Positions 18,814 to 26,558 of a stretch of DNA of 35,595 nt are shown piece after piece (the stretch's first letter is position 1; each line of letters starts with the position of its first letter). The stretch covers positions 1-35,595 of the forward strand of contig CALGGY010000009.1 in the NCBI GenBank assembly GCA_937915785.1, in the 5' to 3' direction. The notes below the pieces were generated by a model. It was not told where the DNA came from. It worked only from the letters and a program-made list of their open reading frames with translations, and ran no database searches. A program made the translations under genes and the position numbers. The DNA is from an uncultured Bacteroidales bacterium (lineage in GTDB: Bacteria > Bacteroidota > Bacteroidia > Bacteroidales > P3).

Positions 18814-19782
18814 TCACACTATGCCTTCGCGCAGCAGGTCGTGCAGATGAATGATGCCGAGGTACTGGCCGTCGGCGTTGGTAACCACGAGCTGCGTTAT
18901 GGAGTTGTGGCGCATTATGGAAAGGGCGTTTGCCGCGAAGTCGGTGTCGAGCACGGTTTTCGGTTTTTTCGACATTATGTCGGCGGCTTTGAGACCGTCC
19001 ACCGAGGCGTTGGATTTGAGCATGCGGCGCAGGTCGCCGTCGGTGATGATGCCGCAGTAGTCGTAGCCCTGTCCCACCACGGTGCAGCCCAAGCGTTTGC
19101 CGGTCATTTCCAGAATGGTGTCGCTGATGGTGGCATCGGGTGGCACAAGAGGCCGCTCGTTGTTTTTGTATATGTCCGAAACTCGCATGTACAGCTGTTT
19201 GCCGAGAGCGCCGCCCGGGTGATATTTGGCAAAGTCGGTGGCCGAGAAGCGTCGGCATTCGAGCAGGGCCACGGCTAGAGCGTCGCCCATCACCAGCTGA
19301 GCGGTGGTGCTTGCAGTGGGGGCCAGGTTGTTGGGGTCGGCCTCGCAATCGACGGTGGTGTTCAGCACAATGTCGGCCTGCGAGGCAAGGTACGAGCCGG
19401 AGTTGCCCACAATGGCCACAAGGGTGTTGCCCGTGTTTTTGATAAGCGGAACCAGCACTTTTATTTCGGGGGTGTTGCCGCTTTTTGAGATGCAAATCAC
19501 CACATCGTCGGGCTGAATGATGCCAAGGTCGCCGTGGATGGCGTCGGCGGCGTGCATAAAAATGGCCGGTGTGCCCGTGGAGTTGAGCGTGGACACTATT
19601 TTGTTGGCAATGTTGGCACTTTTGCCGATGCCGGTGATAATTACCCTTCCTTTGGCCAAAAATAGCGTTTTTACAGCCTCCGGAAAGTTGTTATCCAATT
19701 GCTCGGCCAATTTTTCGACAGCTTTTTTTTCGCAGGTAAATACCTGATTGGCAATGTCTTTGAGCTCTGTGGCGGTTTTCAT
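18814..19782 (-). CDS. kdsD: Arabinose-5-phosphate isomerase (SIS + two CBS domains)
   Basis: 322 residues from the ATG at 19782; the frame continues upstream but runs across recQ's promoter and start, so the extension is not accepted. The SIS sugar-isomerase domain (about 30-180) has VIITGIGKSANIANK and CISKSGNTPEIK, and a conserved FAKYHPGGALGK precedes the tandem CBS domains (about 205-322, with GIITDGDLRR). The family interconverts ribulose-5-phosphate and arabinose-5-phosphate, the first step to Kdo in lipopolysaccharide. KpsF and GutQ are paralogues with the same architecture. The lptB neighbour favours the LPS enzyme. Confidence 0.92.
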   Translation of the reverse strand: MKTATELKDIANQVFTCEKKAVEKLAEQLDNNFPEAVKTLFLAKGRVIITGIGKSANIANKIVSTLNSTGTPAIFMHAADAIHGDLGIIQPDDVVICISKSGNTPEIKVLVPLIKNTGNTLVAIVGNSGSYLASQADIVLNTTVDCEADPNNLAPTASTTAQLVMGDALAVALLECRRFSATDFAKYHPGGALGKQLYMRVSDIYKNNERPLVPPDATISDTILEMTGKRLGCTVVGQGYDYCGIITDGDLRRMLKSNASVDGLKAADIMSKKPKTVLDTDFAANALSIMRHNSITQLVVTNADGQYLGIIHLHDLLREGIV

Positions 19783-19794
19783 GACAAAAAATAT

Positions 19795-19825
19795 TTTGTT
19801 ATTTGAAAAAAAAATGATAACTTTA
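19795..19825 (+). promoter_or_regulatory. Promoter of recQ
   Basis: TTTG (19795-19798), a 19-bp spacer and TAACTTTA (19818-19825) give a -33/-7 pair with one mismatch in the last base of the -7 box. It lies 42 bp before the recQ ATG, in the 85-bp divergent gap shared with kdsD. Confidence 0.5.
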
Positions 19826-19842
19826 CAAATCAAAATATAACG

Positions 19843-19850
19843 CAAAAGTA
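19843..19850 (-). promoter_or_regulatory. -7 element for the kdsD-lptB-xerD operon
   Basis: On the minus strand this is TACTTTTG, a perfect TAnnTTTG, 61 bp before the kdsD start and interleaved with the recQ promoter. No clear -33 TTTG is present because that position falls in the recQ start region. Confidence 0.45.
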
Positions 19851-19867
19851 CGAAATTATTTGTACTT

Positions 19868-22150
19868 ATGGCGAAAAAAAATTGGAAACAAGAAGCTACA
19901 AGAACGCTAATGGCAACAGTATCAGGCAAAAGGAGAAAGATAGAAGATATAGACTTGGATGCGGCGTTGAAAGAATATTTCGGGTTCGACAGTTTCAAAT
20001 GCGACCAAAAAGAGATAATCCGCAACGTGCTTTCGGGCAACGACACCTTTGTTATTATGCCCACGGGCGGAGGCAAGTCGCTGTGCTACCAACTGCCGGC
20101 AGTGGTGTCGGAAGGCACCGCCATAGTGGTGTCGCCGCTTATTGCCCTGATGAAGAACCAAGTTGACGCCATGCGCTACAACTCGGGCAAGAACTGCGTG
20201 GCACATTTTCTTAACTCCACCCTCACACGCCAGCAGACCAAGGAGGTGAAAGACGATCTTGTGGCCAAAAACACCAAGTTGCTGTACATAGCCCCCGAAA
20301 CACTCTCCAAGCCCGAAACCATCGATTTTCTGAAAAAACTGCCCATATCGTTTTTTGCTATCGACGAGGCGCACTGCATTTCGGAGTGGGGTCACGATTT
20401 CCGCCCCGAATACCGCCGTCTGCGCGAAGCCATCAAAGCCATCAACAAAAAGGTGGCCATACTTACTCTCACCGCATCGGCCACACCAAAGGTGCAGCAA
20501 GACATTATAAACAACCTTGGCATGGAGCACGCCAAGGTGTTCATCTCCTCGTTCAACCGTCCCAACCTTTACTACGAGGTGCGCCCCAAGCCCAGCGACC
20601 CCATGGCGCTGAACAAGGAGATAATACGTTTTATAAAAGAAAATCCCGGCAAGTCGGGGATAATATACTGCCTTACAAGGAAAAAAGTTGAGGAGCTGTC
20701 GGAACTGCTGAGGGTGAACAACATACGCTCGCTGCCCTACCATGCCGGCCTCGACACCAAAACCCGCAACGAAAACCAGGACAAATTCCTGATGGAGGAT
20801 GTGGACGTGATAGTGGCCACCATTGCCTTTGGCATGGGCATAGACAAGCCCGATGTGCGTTTTGTGATACACTACGACATACCCAAGAGCCTCGAAGGCT
20901 ACTATCAGGAAACGGGGCGCGCCGGCCGCGACGGAGGCGAAGGCAAGTGCATAGCCTACTACTCTGACCACGATGTGGAAAAGCTATACAAATTCTTTTC
21001 CGACAAAACTCCCGAAGAGCAGGAGCAGGCCAACCAGCTGATACAGGAGATGGTGTCGTATGCCGAATCGTCGGCGTGCCGCCGCATCAACATACTGAAA
21101 TACTTTGGTGAGGACTACAATGTGGAAAACTGCGGCAACTGCGACAACTGCCTGCATCCCAAGGAGCGTATCGAGGCCGAGGATGATATGGTGTACGCCC
21201 TGAAAACCATCGTGGCCACACGCCAGATGTTCAAAGCCAAAATTATTATCGATGTGATGATGGGACGCACCAACGGGCAGACCAAGACCTACATGCACCA
21301 CAAACTCGACGTTTTTGGCAGAGGCAAGGACAAGGATGAGCTGTATTGGAAAGCCGTGTTGCGCCAGGCTGTTTTCGAAGGCTTTGTAACCAAAGAGATA
21401 GAGCAGTTTGGCGTACTGAAAATGACGCCTATGGGCCTCAAATTCGTAATACACAGCCATCCGGTGTACGTAACCCGCGACCACGACTACTCCGAGGTGT
21501 CCACCGACGACGTGATAAACATGGCAGGCACCTCCGCCACATCGGCATCTGGCGATGACAAGCTGCTGGTGCAGCTGAAACGCCTGCGTAAGGAGATAGC
21601 CCACAAGTCGAACCCCCCAGTGCCTCCCGATGTGGTGTTCGGCGACCCGTCGCTCGACGACATGACAATACATTACCCCATCACTATCGAGGAGATGAGC
21701 AGCATAATAGGCGTGGGCACCGCCAAAGCCGAGAAATACGGTCCGCCGTTTATAGAGTTTATCAAAGCATACGTGGAAGAAAACAGCATAGAACGGCCAC
21801 AGGATTTCAAAATACGCTCGGTGGGCAAAAGCAGCCTGAAAACAAGGGTGCTGCAGGCTTTGGACCGCAAAGTGCCCTTCGAGGACATCATGGACCAGCA
21901 CAAAATAGACATGGACGAGCTGCTTACCATTATGGAAAGTCTTGTGTCGGGCACCAAGCTTAGCAACATGGACTACTATATACAGACACATGTAGACGAG
22001 GATGTTTTTGAAGATTTGATGGACTATTTCAAAAACGCCGAGAGCAGCTCGTTGGACGATGCTCTGGAGGAGTTTGCCGACGACGACGACTACACCAGCG
22101 ACGACATACGTTTGGTAAGGCTCAAGTTTTTGACCGACTACGGGCACTGA
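19868..22150 (+). CDS. recQ: ATP-dependent DNA helicase RecQ
   Basis: 760 residues, longer than the ~610 of E. coli RecQ because of N- and C-terminal additions. Helicase motif I is MPTGGGKS (64-71), the DEAH box is at 166-169 in DEAHCISEWGHDFRPEYRRL, and GFGMGIDKP-type motif V (AFGMGIDKPDVRFV) and QETGRAGRDG motif VI follow. The zinc subdomain holds C404, C422, C425 and C428. The RQC winged helix comes next, then an HRDC-like region (about 570-690). The tail is strongly acidic (EEFADDDDYTSDD). It unwinds recombination and stalled-fork intermediates 3' to 5'. It is monocistronic, between its own promoter and a bidirectional terminator. Confidence 0.96.
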   Translation: MAKKNWKQEATRTLMATVSGKRRKIEDIDLDAALKEYFGFDSFKCDQKEIIRNVLSGNDTFVIMPTGGGKSLCYQLPAVVSEGTAIVVSPLIALMKNQVDAMRYNSGKNCVAHFLNSTLTRQQTKEVKDDLVAKNTKLLYIAPETLSKPETIDFLKKLPISFFAIDEAHCISEWGHDFRPEYRRLREAIKAINKKVAILTLTASATPKVQQDIINNLGMEHAKVFISSFNRPNLYYEVRPKPSDPMALNKEIIRFIKENPGKSGIIYCLTRKKVEELSELLRVNNIRSLPYHAGLDTKTRNENQDKFLMEDVDVIVATIAFGMGIDKPDVRFVIHYDIPKSLEGYYQETGRAGRDGGEGKCIAYYSDHDVEKLYKFFSDKTPEEQEQANQLIQEMVSYAESSACRRINILKYFGEDYNVENCGNCDNCLHPKERIEAEDDMVYALKTIVATRQMFKAKIIIDVMMGRTNGQTKTYMHHKLDVFGRGKDKDELYWKAVLRQAVFEGFVTKEIEQFGVLKMTPMGLKFVIHSHPVYVTRDHDYSEVSTDDVINMAGTSATSASGDDKLLVQLKRLRKEIAHKSNPPVPPDVVFGDPSLDDMTIHYPITIEEMSSIIGVGTAKAEKYGPPFIEFIKAYVEENSIERPQDFKIRSVGKSSLKTRVLQALDRKVPFEDIMDQHKIDMDELLTIMESLVSGTKLSNMDYYIQTHVDEDVFEDLMDYFKNAESSSLDDALEEFADDDDYTSDDIRLVRLKFLTDYGH

Positions 22151-22178
22151 TATACCGGCAACGGAGAAAATAAAAAAG

Positions 22179-22215
22179 GGCGGAAGTTGGAAAATTCAAC
22201 TCCGCCGTTTTTTTT
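22179..22215. terminator. Bidirectional terminator between recQ and the FKBP gene
   Basis: GGCGGA (22179-22184) with TCCGCC (22201-22206), extended by GTTG/CAAC inside a one-base bulge, is flanked by eight T on the right and six A on the left. It can therefore stop transcripts from both convergent genes. Confidence 0.88.
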
Positions 22216-22234
22216 GTGCCACAAAGGCATTTGT

Positions 22235-22942
22235 TTAGTCGTTCAGTATCTCGTACAGCTCTATCTCGTACACAACAACGCTGTTGCCGGGAATATTGAG
22301 CTCGGAGCTGCCTTCTTGGCCGAAAGCCAGATGCGAAGGTATGTAAAAGATGTATCGCGAGCCGGCGTTCATCAGTGTGAGGGCACGTCCCACGCCAGGC
22401 ATTACGTTGGATGCGAGGTTCACAATGCCAGAGGTGCTGAACGAGTTGTCGAACACGGTGCCGTCGAGCAAACGCCCTTCGTAGTTGAACCGCAGGCGGT
22501 AGTTGTCGGGAGCCTTGGGACCATGACCCTCTTTAACCACCTTGTAGTATATGCCGCTGGGTTCGTCGAGTTTCATCTGCGGGTCGTCTTTGGCCATCTG
22601 TTGCAGCTGCTTTTGTTGTTGCTGATATGTTTCTTGAGCTTTGTTCTGCTGAGCCACATGCAGGGCCATGGCAAACTGGTCCATGCCCTCTTTGTAGGTT
22701 GCATCGTCCACCATCGAGGGTTTTCCGTCCAAAATGGCTTCCACGGCTTTCATTACAATATCCTTGTTAATCTGTATGTTGGATTCGGCGAGGCCGCGTG
22801 CGAAATTCTCGCCCAAAATCCAGCTCATGGTGTCGTTGGCGTTTCGCAGCTCCACCTGCGAGCTTTGAGAGTTGCACGAGGTTGTCGAAAGCAGGAGAGT
22901 GGCGGCAGCCGCAAAAGCTATTAAATACATTTTTTTTGTCAT
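22235..22942 (-). CDS. FKBP-type peptidyl-prolyl isomerase lipoprotein
   Basis: 235 residues. The signal peptide ends in the lipobox LSTTSC with the lipidated Cys at 23, so the protein is probably anchored to the outer membrane on its periplasmic or outer face. A helical N-terminal dimerisation region with a Gln-rich stretch (about 110-123) precedes the FKBP domain (about 140-232), with YEGRLLDGTVFDNS, MPGVGRALTLMNAGSRYIFYIPSHLAFG and a final VVYEIELYEI. This layout matches Mip/FkpA-like isomerases that speed prolyl isomerisation during envelope protein folding. It starts 20 bp after the arginine decarboxylase stop, so the two are probably co-transcribed; a functional link is not evident. Confidence 0.92.
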   Translation of the reverse strand: MTKKMYLIAFAAAATLLLSTTSCNSQSSQVELRNANDTMSWILGENFARGLAESNIQINKDIVMKAVEAILDGKPSMVDDATYKEGMDQFAMALHVAQQNKAQETYQQQQKQLQQMAKDDPQMKLDEPSGIYYKVVKEGHGPKAPDNYRLRFNYEGRLLDGTVFDNSFSTSGIVNLASNVMPGVGRALTLMNAGSRYIFYIPSHLAFGQEGSSELNIPGNSVVVYEIELYEILND

Positions 22943-22962
22943 CGTTTTTTATGTTTTTGTTG

Positions 22963-24363
22963 TTAGTATCCTAAAATTTTAAGCATAGATTTGTGGCTCT
23001 GTTCCTTGGCGAAGAGTTTGGTGTAATACTCGCCGTTTTCGTCCAGTCCTATAATGATGTGCTTTGGTGCCGGAATAAGGCAGTGCTGTATGCCGCCGTA
23101 TCCGCCGATGCTCTCCTGATAGGCGCCGGTGTGGAAAAATCCGATGTAAAGCGGTTCGTCTTTCTGCAGCTTTGGCAAGAAAATGGCGTTGGAGTGGGCG
23201 TCGTTGTTGTAGTAGTCCTGACTGTCGCAGGTGAGCCCGCCAAGGAAAACGCGCTGGTACTCCTTGTCCCAGTTGTTGATGGGCAGCATTATCCATCGCT
23301 GGTTGAGGCCCCACGAGTCGGGCAGGGTGGTGATGAACGAGCTGTCTATCATATACCACAGCTCGCGGTCGTTCTGCTGTTTCTGGTCTATGATGCTATA
23401 AAGGGTGGCGCCGCTTTCGCCAACTGTGAACGACCCGAATTCGGAGAAGATGTTGGGTTCCGGCACACCCCGATTGGTGCAGATATTCTTGATTTGGGCA
23501 AGAATTTCCTCCGCCATGTAGTCGTACTCGTAGTTGCTTACCAGCGAATTTTTGATGGGAAAACCGCCGCCTATGTTAAGCGAGTCGAGTTCGGGACAGA
23601 TTTTTTTCAGGTCGCAATACACGTTCACGCACTTGGCCAGCTCGTTCCAGTAGTATGCCGAGTCTTTGATGCCGGTGTTTATGAAAAAGTGCAGCATTTT
23701 GAAGGTGAATTTCTTGTTGCCCTTTATTTTGTCCTCGTAAAACGACACTATGTCGTTGTACCGGATGCCCAGGCGCGAGGTGTAGAAATCGAATGTGGGT
23801 TCCTCCTCCGATGCTATGCGTATTCCAATCTTCACCGGTTCGGCATGTTCGGTGATGGCCTCATCAAGTAGGTTTATCTCGTTTTTGTTGTCGATAACGG
23901 GAATCATGTTGTGGAAACCGTCGGCTATCATGGTGGCTATGTTTTCGATATACTGCGGACGTTTGAAACCGTTGCAGATGATGAAAATATCTTTGGTGAT
24001 AAGCTCTTGGTTGTACAGCTCCTGAATAAGGTTGATGTCGAAAGCCGATGAGGTTTCGAGGTTCACCTCGTTTTTCAGCACCTCCTCCAGAACAAAGGAG
24101 AAGTGCGAGCTTTTGGTGCAGTAGCAGTAGTTGTAGGTGCCTTTGTAGTCCACCTTGGCAATGGCCACGTTGAACAGGCGTTTGGCACGCTGAATTTGCG
24201 AGCTTATCTTTGGCAGATAGGTTATTTTCAGTGGAGTGCCATACTGTTTTATTATCTCCATCAGCGGTATGTTGTGGAAATAAAGTTCGTTGTCGATGGT
24301 TTGAAACTCGTCCTGCGGATATTCAAACGTCTGGTCAATCAAATCGATGTACTTGTTTTTCAT
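22963..24363 (-). CDS. Arginine decarboxylase, fold-type III PLP enzyme
   Basis: 466 residues with an alanine-racemase-like PLP barrel and a C-terminal beta domain. The PLP Lys is K84 in CYCTKSSHF, the phosphate and glycine region is LNIGGGFPI, and the catalytic Cys lies in GGLTCDSQDYYN. GSFTVGESG and GYGGIQHCLIPAPKHI are further conserved blocks. The sequence follows the ~463-residue proteins annotated as arginine decarboxylase throughout Bacteroidota, which are shorter than the ~630-residue SpeA type. The predicted reaction is arginine to agmatine, entering putrescine synthesis. A diaminopimelate- or ornithine-type substrate cannot be excluded from sequence alone. An FKBP gene follows in the operon; the aguB gene for the last pathway step is at 31558-32433. 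Confidence 0.85.
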   Translation of the reverse strand: MKNKYIDLIDQTFEYPQDEFQTIDNELYFHNIPLMEIIKQYGTPLKITYLPKISSQIQRAKRLFNVAIAKVDYKGTYNYCYCTKSSHFSFVLEEVLKNEVNLETSSAFDINLIQELYNQELITKDIFIICNGFKRPQYIENIATMIADGFHNMIPVIDNKNEINLLDEAITEHAEPVKIGIRIASEEEPTFDFYTSRLGIRYNDIVSFYEDKIKGNKKFTFKMLHFFINTGIKDSAYYWNELAKCVNVYCDLKKICPELDSLNIGGGFPIKNSLVSNYEYDYMAEEILAQIKNICTNRGVPEPNIFSEFGSFTVGESGATLYSIIDQKQQNDRELWYMIDSSFITTLPDSWGLNQRWIMLPINNWDKEYQRVFLGGLTCDSQDYYNNDAHSNAIFLPKLQKDEPLYIGFFHTGAYQESIGGYGGIQHCLIPAPKHIIIGLDENGEYYTKLFAKEQSHKSMLKILGY

Positions 24364-24438
24364 TTTTTGAAATGTAATTTAATTGGATTGTCAAAAAAAT
24401 GTTGATTTGAGTGAGTCGGATTGTCCGATTTGCGGCAG

Positions 24439-24446
24439 CAAAAGTA
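24439..24446 (-). promoter_or_regulatory. -7 element for arginine decarboxylase
   Basis: TACTTTTG on the minus strand is a perfect TAnnTTTG, about 76 bp before the start at 24363. No clear -33 element. The whole gene-free stretch 24364-24748 (385 bp) holds this, the plus-strand promoter for the barrel genes, and another possible plus-strand -33/-7 pair (24473-24501, 17-bp spacer); nothing else is recognisable. Confidence 0.45.
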
Positions 24447-24697
24447 CAATTTTTTTTCGTATTTGCCCCTTTTTTGCCTAATTTAAGTTGTGTTATTTTT
24501 GTAAACACTTGTCAATTAAATTGTTGTAAAAGCGTTTTTTTTGCCAAAAAAGTGTGAGACGGGCTTTTTTGAGGCAATACAGAGCAAAAACGGCTGTAAT
24601 TTGGAGTATAAAGATGTTGCAACCCTATGATTTGCTTTTTTAGACAATTGATTTTGAAAAAGATAAACTTTTTTTTAAAAACTACGTAAAAAAAGCG

Positions 24698-24705
24698 TAT
24701 CTTTG
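24698..24705 (+). promoter_or_regulatory. -7 element for the two barrel genes
   Basis: TATCTTTG is a perfect TAnnTTTG, 43 bp before the ATG at 24749. The -33 region is a T-rich run without an exact TTTG. Confidence 0.55.
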
Positions 24706-24748
24706 CACACGTTAAATTTAAACAAGGTATCATTAAAAAATAGCAGAT

Positions 24749-25435
24749 ATGAAAACCTCTCGTATTTTTGTAATCGTAGCCCTGTTGCTTGCAGGTTTTA
24801 CAGCTAACGCACAACGCCACTACGGAAGTGACCGTCTTGGTGAGTTCTATTTTGGTTTCGACGCCGTGGCGCCACTTGGCGAATTCAACAAAGCTGCCGA
24901 CGCAATAGGTGCCGGATATGATGTTTATCCCCTCGACGGGGACCATGTGGGGACCAGCGCGGCCATGGGCATAGGCCTTTCGTTCAAATACAGTTTTGCA
25001 TTCAGCATTATCGATGACCAGTGCTCGGCCGGCCCGTTTGTTGGTGTAGACATTGCTTGGAACAACCTCGACAAGAGCGTTCGCAAGGTTTTCAACGATG
25101 TAAAGGCCGACAAGCCCAACTACATCAATATGCCAATAATGATAGGTGCCAACGGCCGATATTATTTCAACGATATTTTTGGAGTTTCGGCCGAATTTGG
25201 TATCGGCACCGACATGCTTTACATCACTCCGCAAGGCTGGAGCGACAAAAAACAGAAATATGGCACCGACTTTGCTTTGGCATGGCAGGTGGGCGCAGGT
25301 GCTTATTTCGGCAAACACGTTAATGTAGGCGTACATTACTACAGCTTCGGCACACACAACACTGTGGAGACCGATGATAAAGATTACACCAAATACATGG
25401 GTGCCGTGATGCTAAAACTCGGTTTCTGCTGGTAA
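24749..25435 (+). CDS. Outer-membrane beta-barrel protein
   Basis: 228 residues with a signal peptide (about 1-21, ending ANAQ). Alternating hydrophobic/aromatic strands follow (GEFYFGFDAV, MGIGLSFKYSFAF, FVGVDIAWN, INMPIMIGANGRYYF, VSAEFGIGTDMLYI, LAWQVGAGAYFG, VNVGVHYYSFG), ending in MGAVMLKLGFCW with a terminal aromatic, as expected of a small 8-10-stranded barrel. No enzyme motif. It is followed 12 bp later by a second, similar protein, suggesting a duplicated pair. Specific function unknown. Confidence 0.82.
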   Translation: MKTSRIFVIVALLLAGFTANAQRHYGSDRLGEFYFGFDAVAPLGEFNKAADAIGAGYDVYPLDGDHVGTSAAMGIGLSFKYSFAFSIIDDQCSAGPFVGVDIAWNNLDKSVRKVFNDVKADKPNYINMPIMIGANGRYYFNDIFGVSAEFGIGTDMLYITPQGWSDKKQKYGTDFALAWQVGAGAYFGKHVNVGVHYYSFGTHNTVETDDKDYTKYMGAVMLKLGFCW

Positions 25436-25447
25436 AAACTGCGATTC

Positions 25448-26173
25448 ATGAAAAAAAGTGTCAGCAAAATATTAACGGTTCTGGCCCTTACGGTTCTGTT
25501 TTCGGTCACAGCCACAGCTCAGAACTATCAGGAAATCAGAGCTTTGGGTTTGTTTCCGATAGGCAGTTACGGGCGTGTGGGAGCAACAGAGGAGATGTAT
25601 AAAGACCAGATAATAGGCAGTGGTGCCGCAATAGGTGCCGGCCTTGGCTACCGCTATTCTTTCGACCTTTCGATGGGCGTGACGTTTATTGTGGGAGGCG
25701 ATGTGCTTTGGAATATGACAAATGCCGACTATCGCCGTATATGCTCCGAACGCAACAACCAAGCGGCTCCCATGTATTTCAACGTGCCGCTGTCGGTAGG
25801 CGTGGGATTGAATTATCAGTTGGGCCGTTCGCCATGGTCGGTGTTTTTTGATGCCACTGCCGGATTGAACATACACTACACCACATCCACCGGATGGAAA
25901 AATTTTGAGGTGCATTACAAGCCGGTGCTCTCTCCTGCCCTGTCGGCCGAGGTGGCAATGCGGTACCGCAACTTTTCATTCGGATTTCAGCTGCTGAGTT
26001 TGGGTAGCCCAACAATGAAAATCGCTTCTGGCGAGGAGGTACACCATGCTCAAATTTGCATAGTTGACGAGCAGAAACGCTCCATGCTGATGGGCAACAT
26101 AGTGTTGTCGTACAAGTTGGCCAAGACCAAAAAAGAGTGGAGGCCAAGTCGTAAGACCATATTGGACAATTGA
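25448..26173 (+). CDS. Outer-membrane beta-barrel protein, likely paralogue of its neighbour
   Basis: 241 residues with a signal peptide (about 1-24, ending ATAQ). Strand pattern and order resemble the upstream protein: a GAAIGAGLGYRYSFDLSMG segment, VGGDVLWN, a YFNVPLSVGVGLNYQLG strand, and a late STGWKNF turn matching the neighbour's TPQGWSDK region. The last barrel strand (MGNIVLSYKLA) is followed by a ~19-residue basic tail (KTKKEWRPSRKTILDN) absent from the neighbour. The gene shares the upstream promoter and ends at a strong terminator. Function unknown. Confidence 0.8.
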   Translation: MKKSVSKILTVLALTVLFSVTATAQNYQEIRALGLFPIGSYGRVGATEEMYKDQIIGSGAAIGAGLGYRYSFDLSMGVTFIVGGDVLWNMTNADYRRICSERNNQAAPMYFNVPLSVGVGLNYQLGRSPWSVFFDATAGLNIHYTTSTGWKNFEVHYKPVLSPALSAEVAMRYRNFSFGFQLLSLGSPTMKIASGEEVHHAQICIVDEQKRSMLMGNIVLSYKLAKTKKEWRPSRKTILDN

Positions 26174-26196
26174 TTGTGCTTGGCGAAAATAAAAAA

Positions 26197-26231
26197 GCGG
26201 GGCTGTTGCAAGCAACAGCCCCGCTTTTTTT
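26197..26231 (+). terminator. Strong Rho-independent terminator after the barrel pair
   Basis: A perfect 13-bp stem, GCGGGGCTGTTGC (26197-26209) and GCAACAGCCCCGC (26212-26224), is followed by seven T; six A precede it, so it can also act in reverse. Confidence 0.93.
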
Positions 26232-26288
26232 GTGTGTATTGCAATAGTGTGAAGTATGACAGATTTTTTGCATATTGGCTCAAAGTCG

Positions 26289-26311
26289 CAACTCTCCGAG
26301 ACGCTGAGTTG
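26289..26311. repeat. Inverted repeat flanking palindromic copy 2
   Basis: CAACTC (26289-26294) and GAGTTG (26306-26311) can form a 6-bp stem with an 11-base loop. It lies 37 bp before the 42-bp repeat and has no counterpart next to copy 1, so it may or may not belong to the same element. Confidence 0.4.
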
Positions 26312-26347
26312 TAGGGACTTTTGTTGGCCCCACACTGCGTTTTGGAA

Positions 26348-26389
26348 TTCTCCGCTTCGCTATCGAAAGGTCCACCGGACCTTTCTTCA
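26348..26389. repeat. Palindromic repeat, copy 2
   Basis: Same 42-bp unit as 858-899, same orientation, three differences. Stem arms are GAAAGGTCC (26365-26373) and GGACCTTTC (26377-26385) with loop ACC. Two of the three differences from copy 1 form one swapped base pair in the stem (26370/26380 against 880/890), and the third is in the loop. Confidence 0.8.
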
Positions 26390-26457
26390 AGTGGTGTTAT
26401 TGATAGTTAGCCCCTCTGTGGCTTTTTCGTGTGTTGACATATCCATTAGGTGTTCTA

Positions 26458-26489
26458 TTTAGTAATCATATCGTTTTAGTAATCATATC
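26458..26489. repeat. Tandem direct repeat of 15 bp
   Basis: TTTAGTAATCATATC occurs at 26458-26472 and again at 26475-26489, two bases apart (17-bp period). Only two units are present. It could be a binding site pair or a slippage product. Confidence 0.7.
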
Positions 26490-26558
26490 TTTATTTACAA
26501 AGTATCTCTTTTCAACCCATTAGTGATGACATGTTTTCGATGTATCTTACAGAAATAT

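Larger units (their letters stand above)
26232..26558. other. Gene-free convergent gap carrying repeats
   Basis: Between the barrel pair and the convergent ZIP gene there is no credible coding frame. The stretch contains an inverted repeat (26289-26311), the second copy of the 42-bp palindromic repeat (26348-26389) and a 15-bp tandem repeat (26458-26489). It looks like a site where small repeats accumulate. Confidence 0.6.

Noticed and set aside
19783..20076. N-terminal extension of the kdsD frame
   Set aside because: It would overlap recQ's start and both promoters, and the family begins at the ATG at 19782.
20984..22147. Minus-strand open frame of 387 codons antisense to recQ
   Set aside because: recQ is certain on the plus strand; the antisense product matches nothing recognisable.
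24512..25357. Minus-strand open frame of 281 codons
   Set aside because: It is antisense to a barrel protein with signal peptide and promoter, and its translation has no domain character; it arises from codon bias.
26256..26462. Short plus-strand frame across palindromic copy 2
   Set aside because: Its peptide (SPLRYRKVHRTFL region) is simply the translation of the repeat; no start signal or protein features.
26458..26489. CRISPR-like repeats
   Set aside because: Only two units with a 2-bp gap, no spacers and no cas genes.
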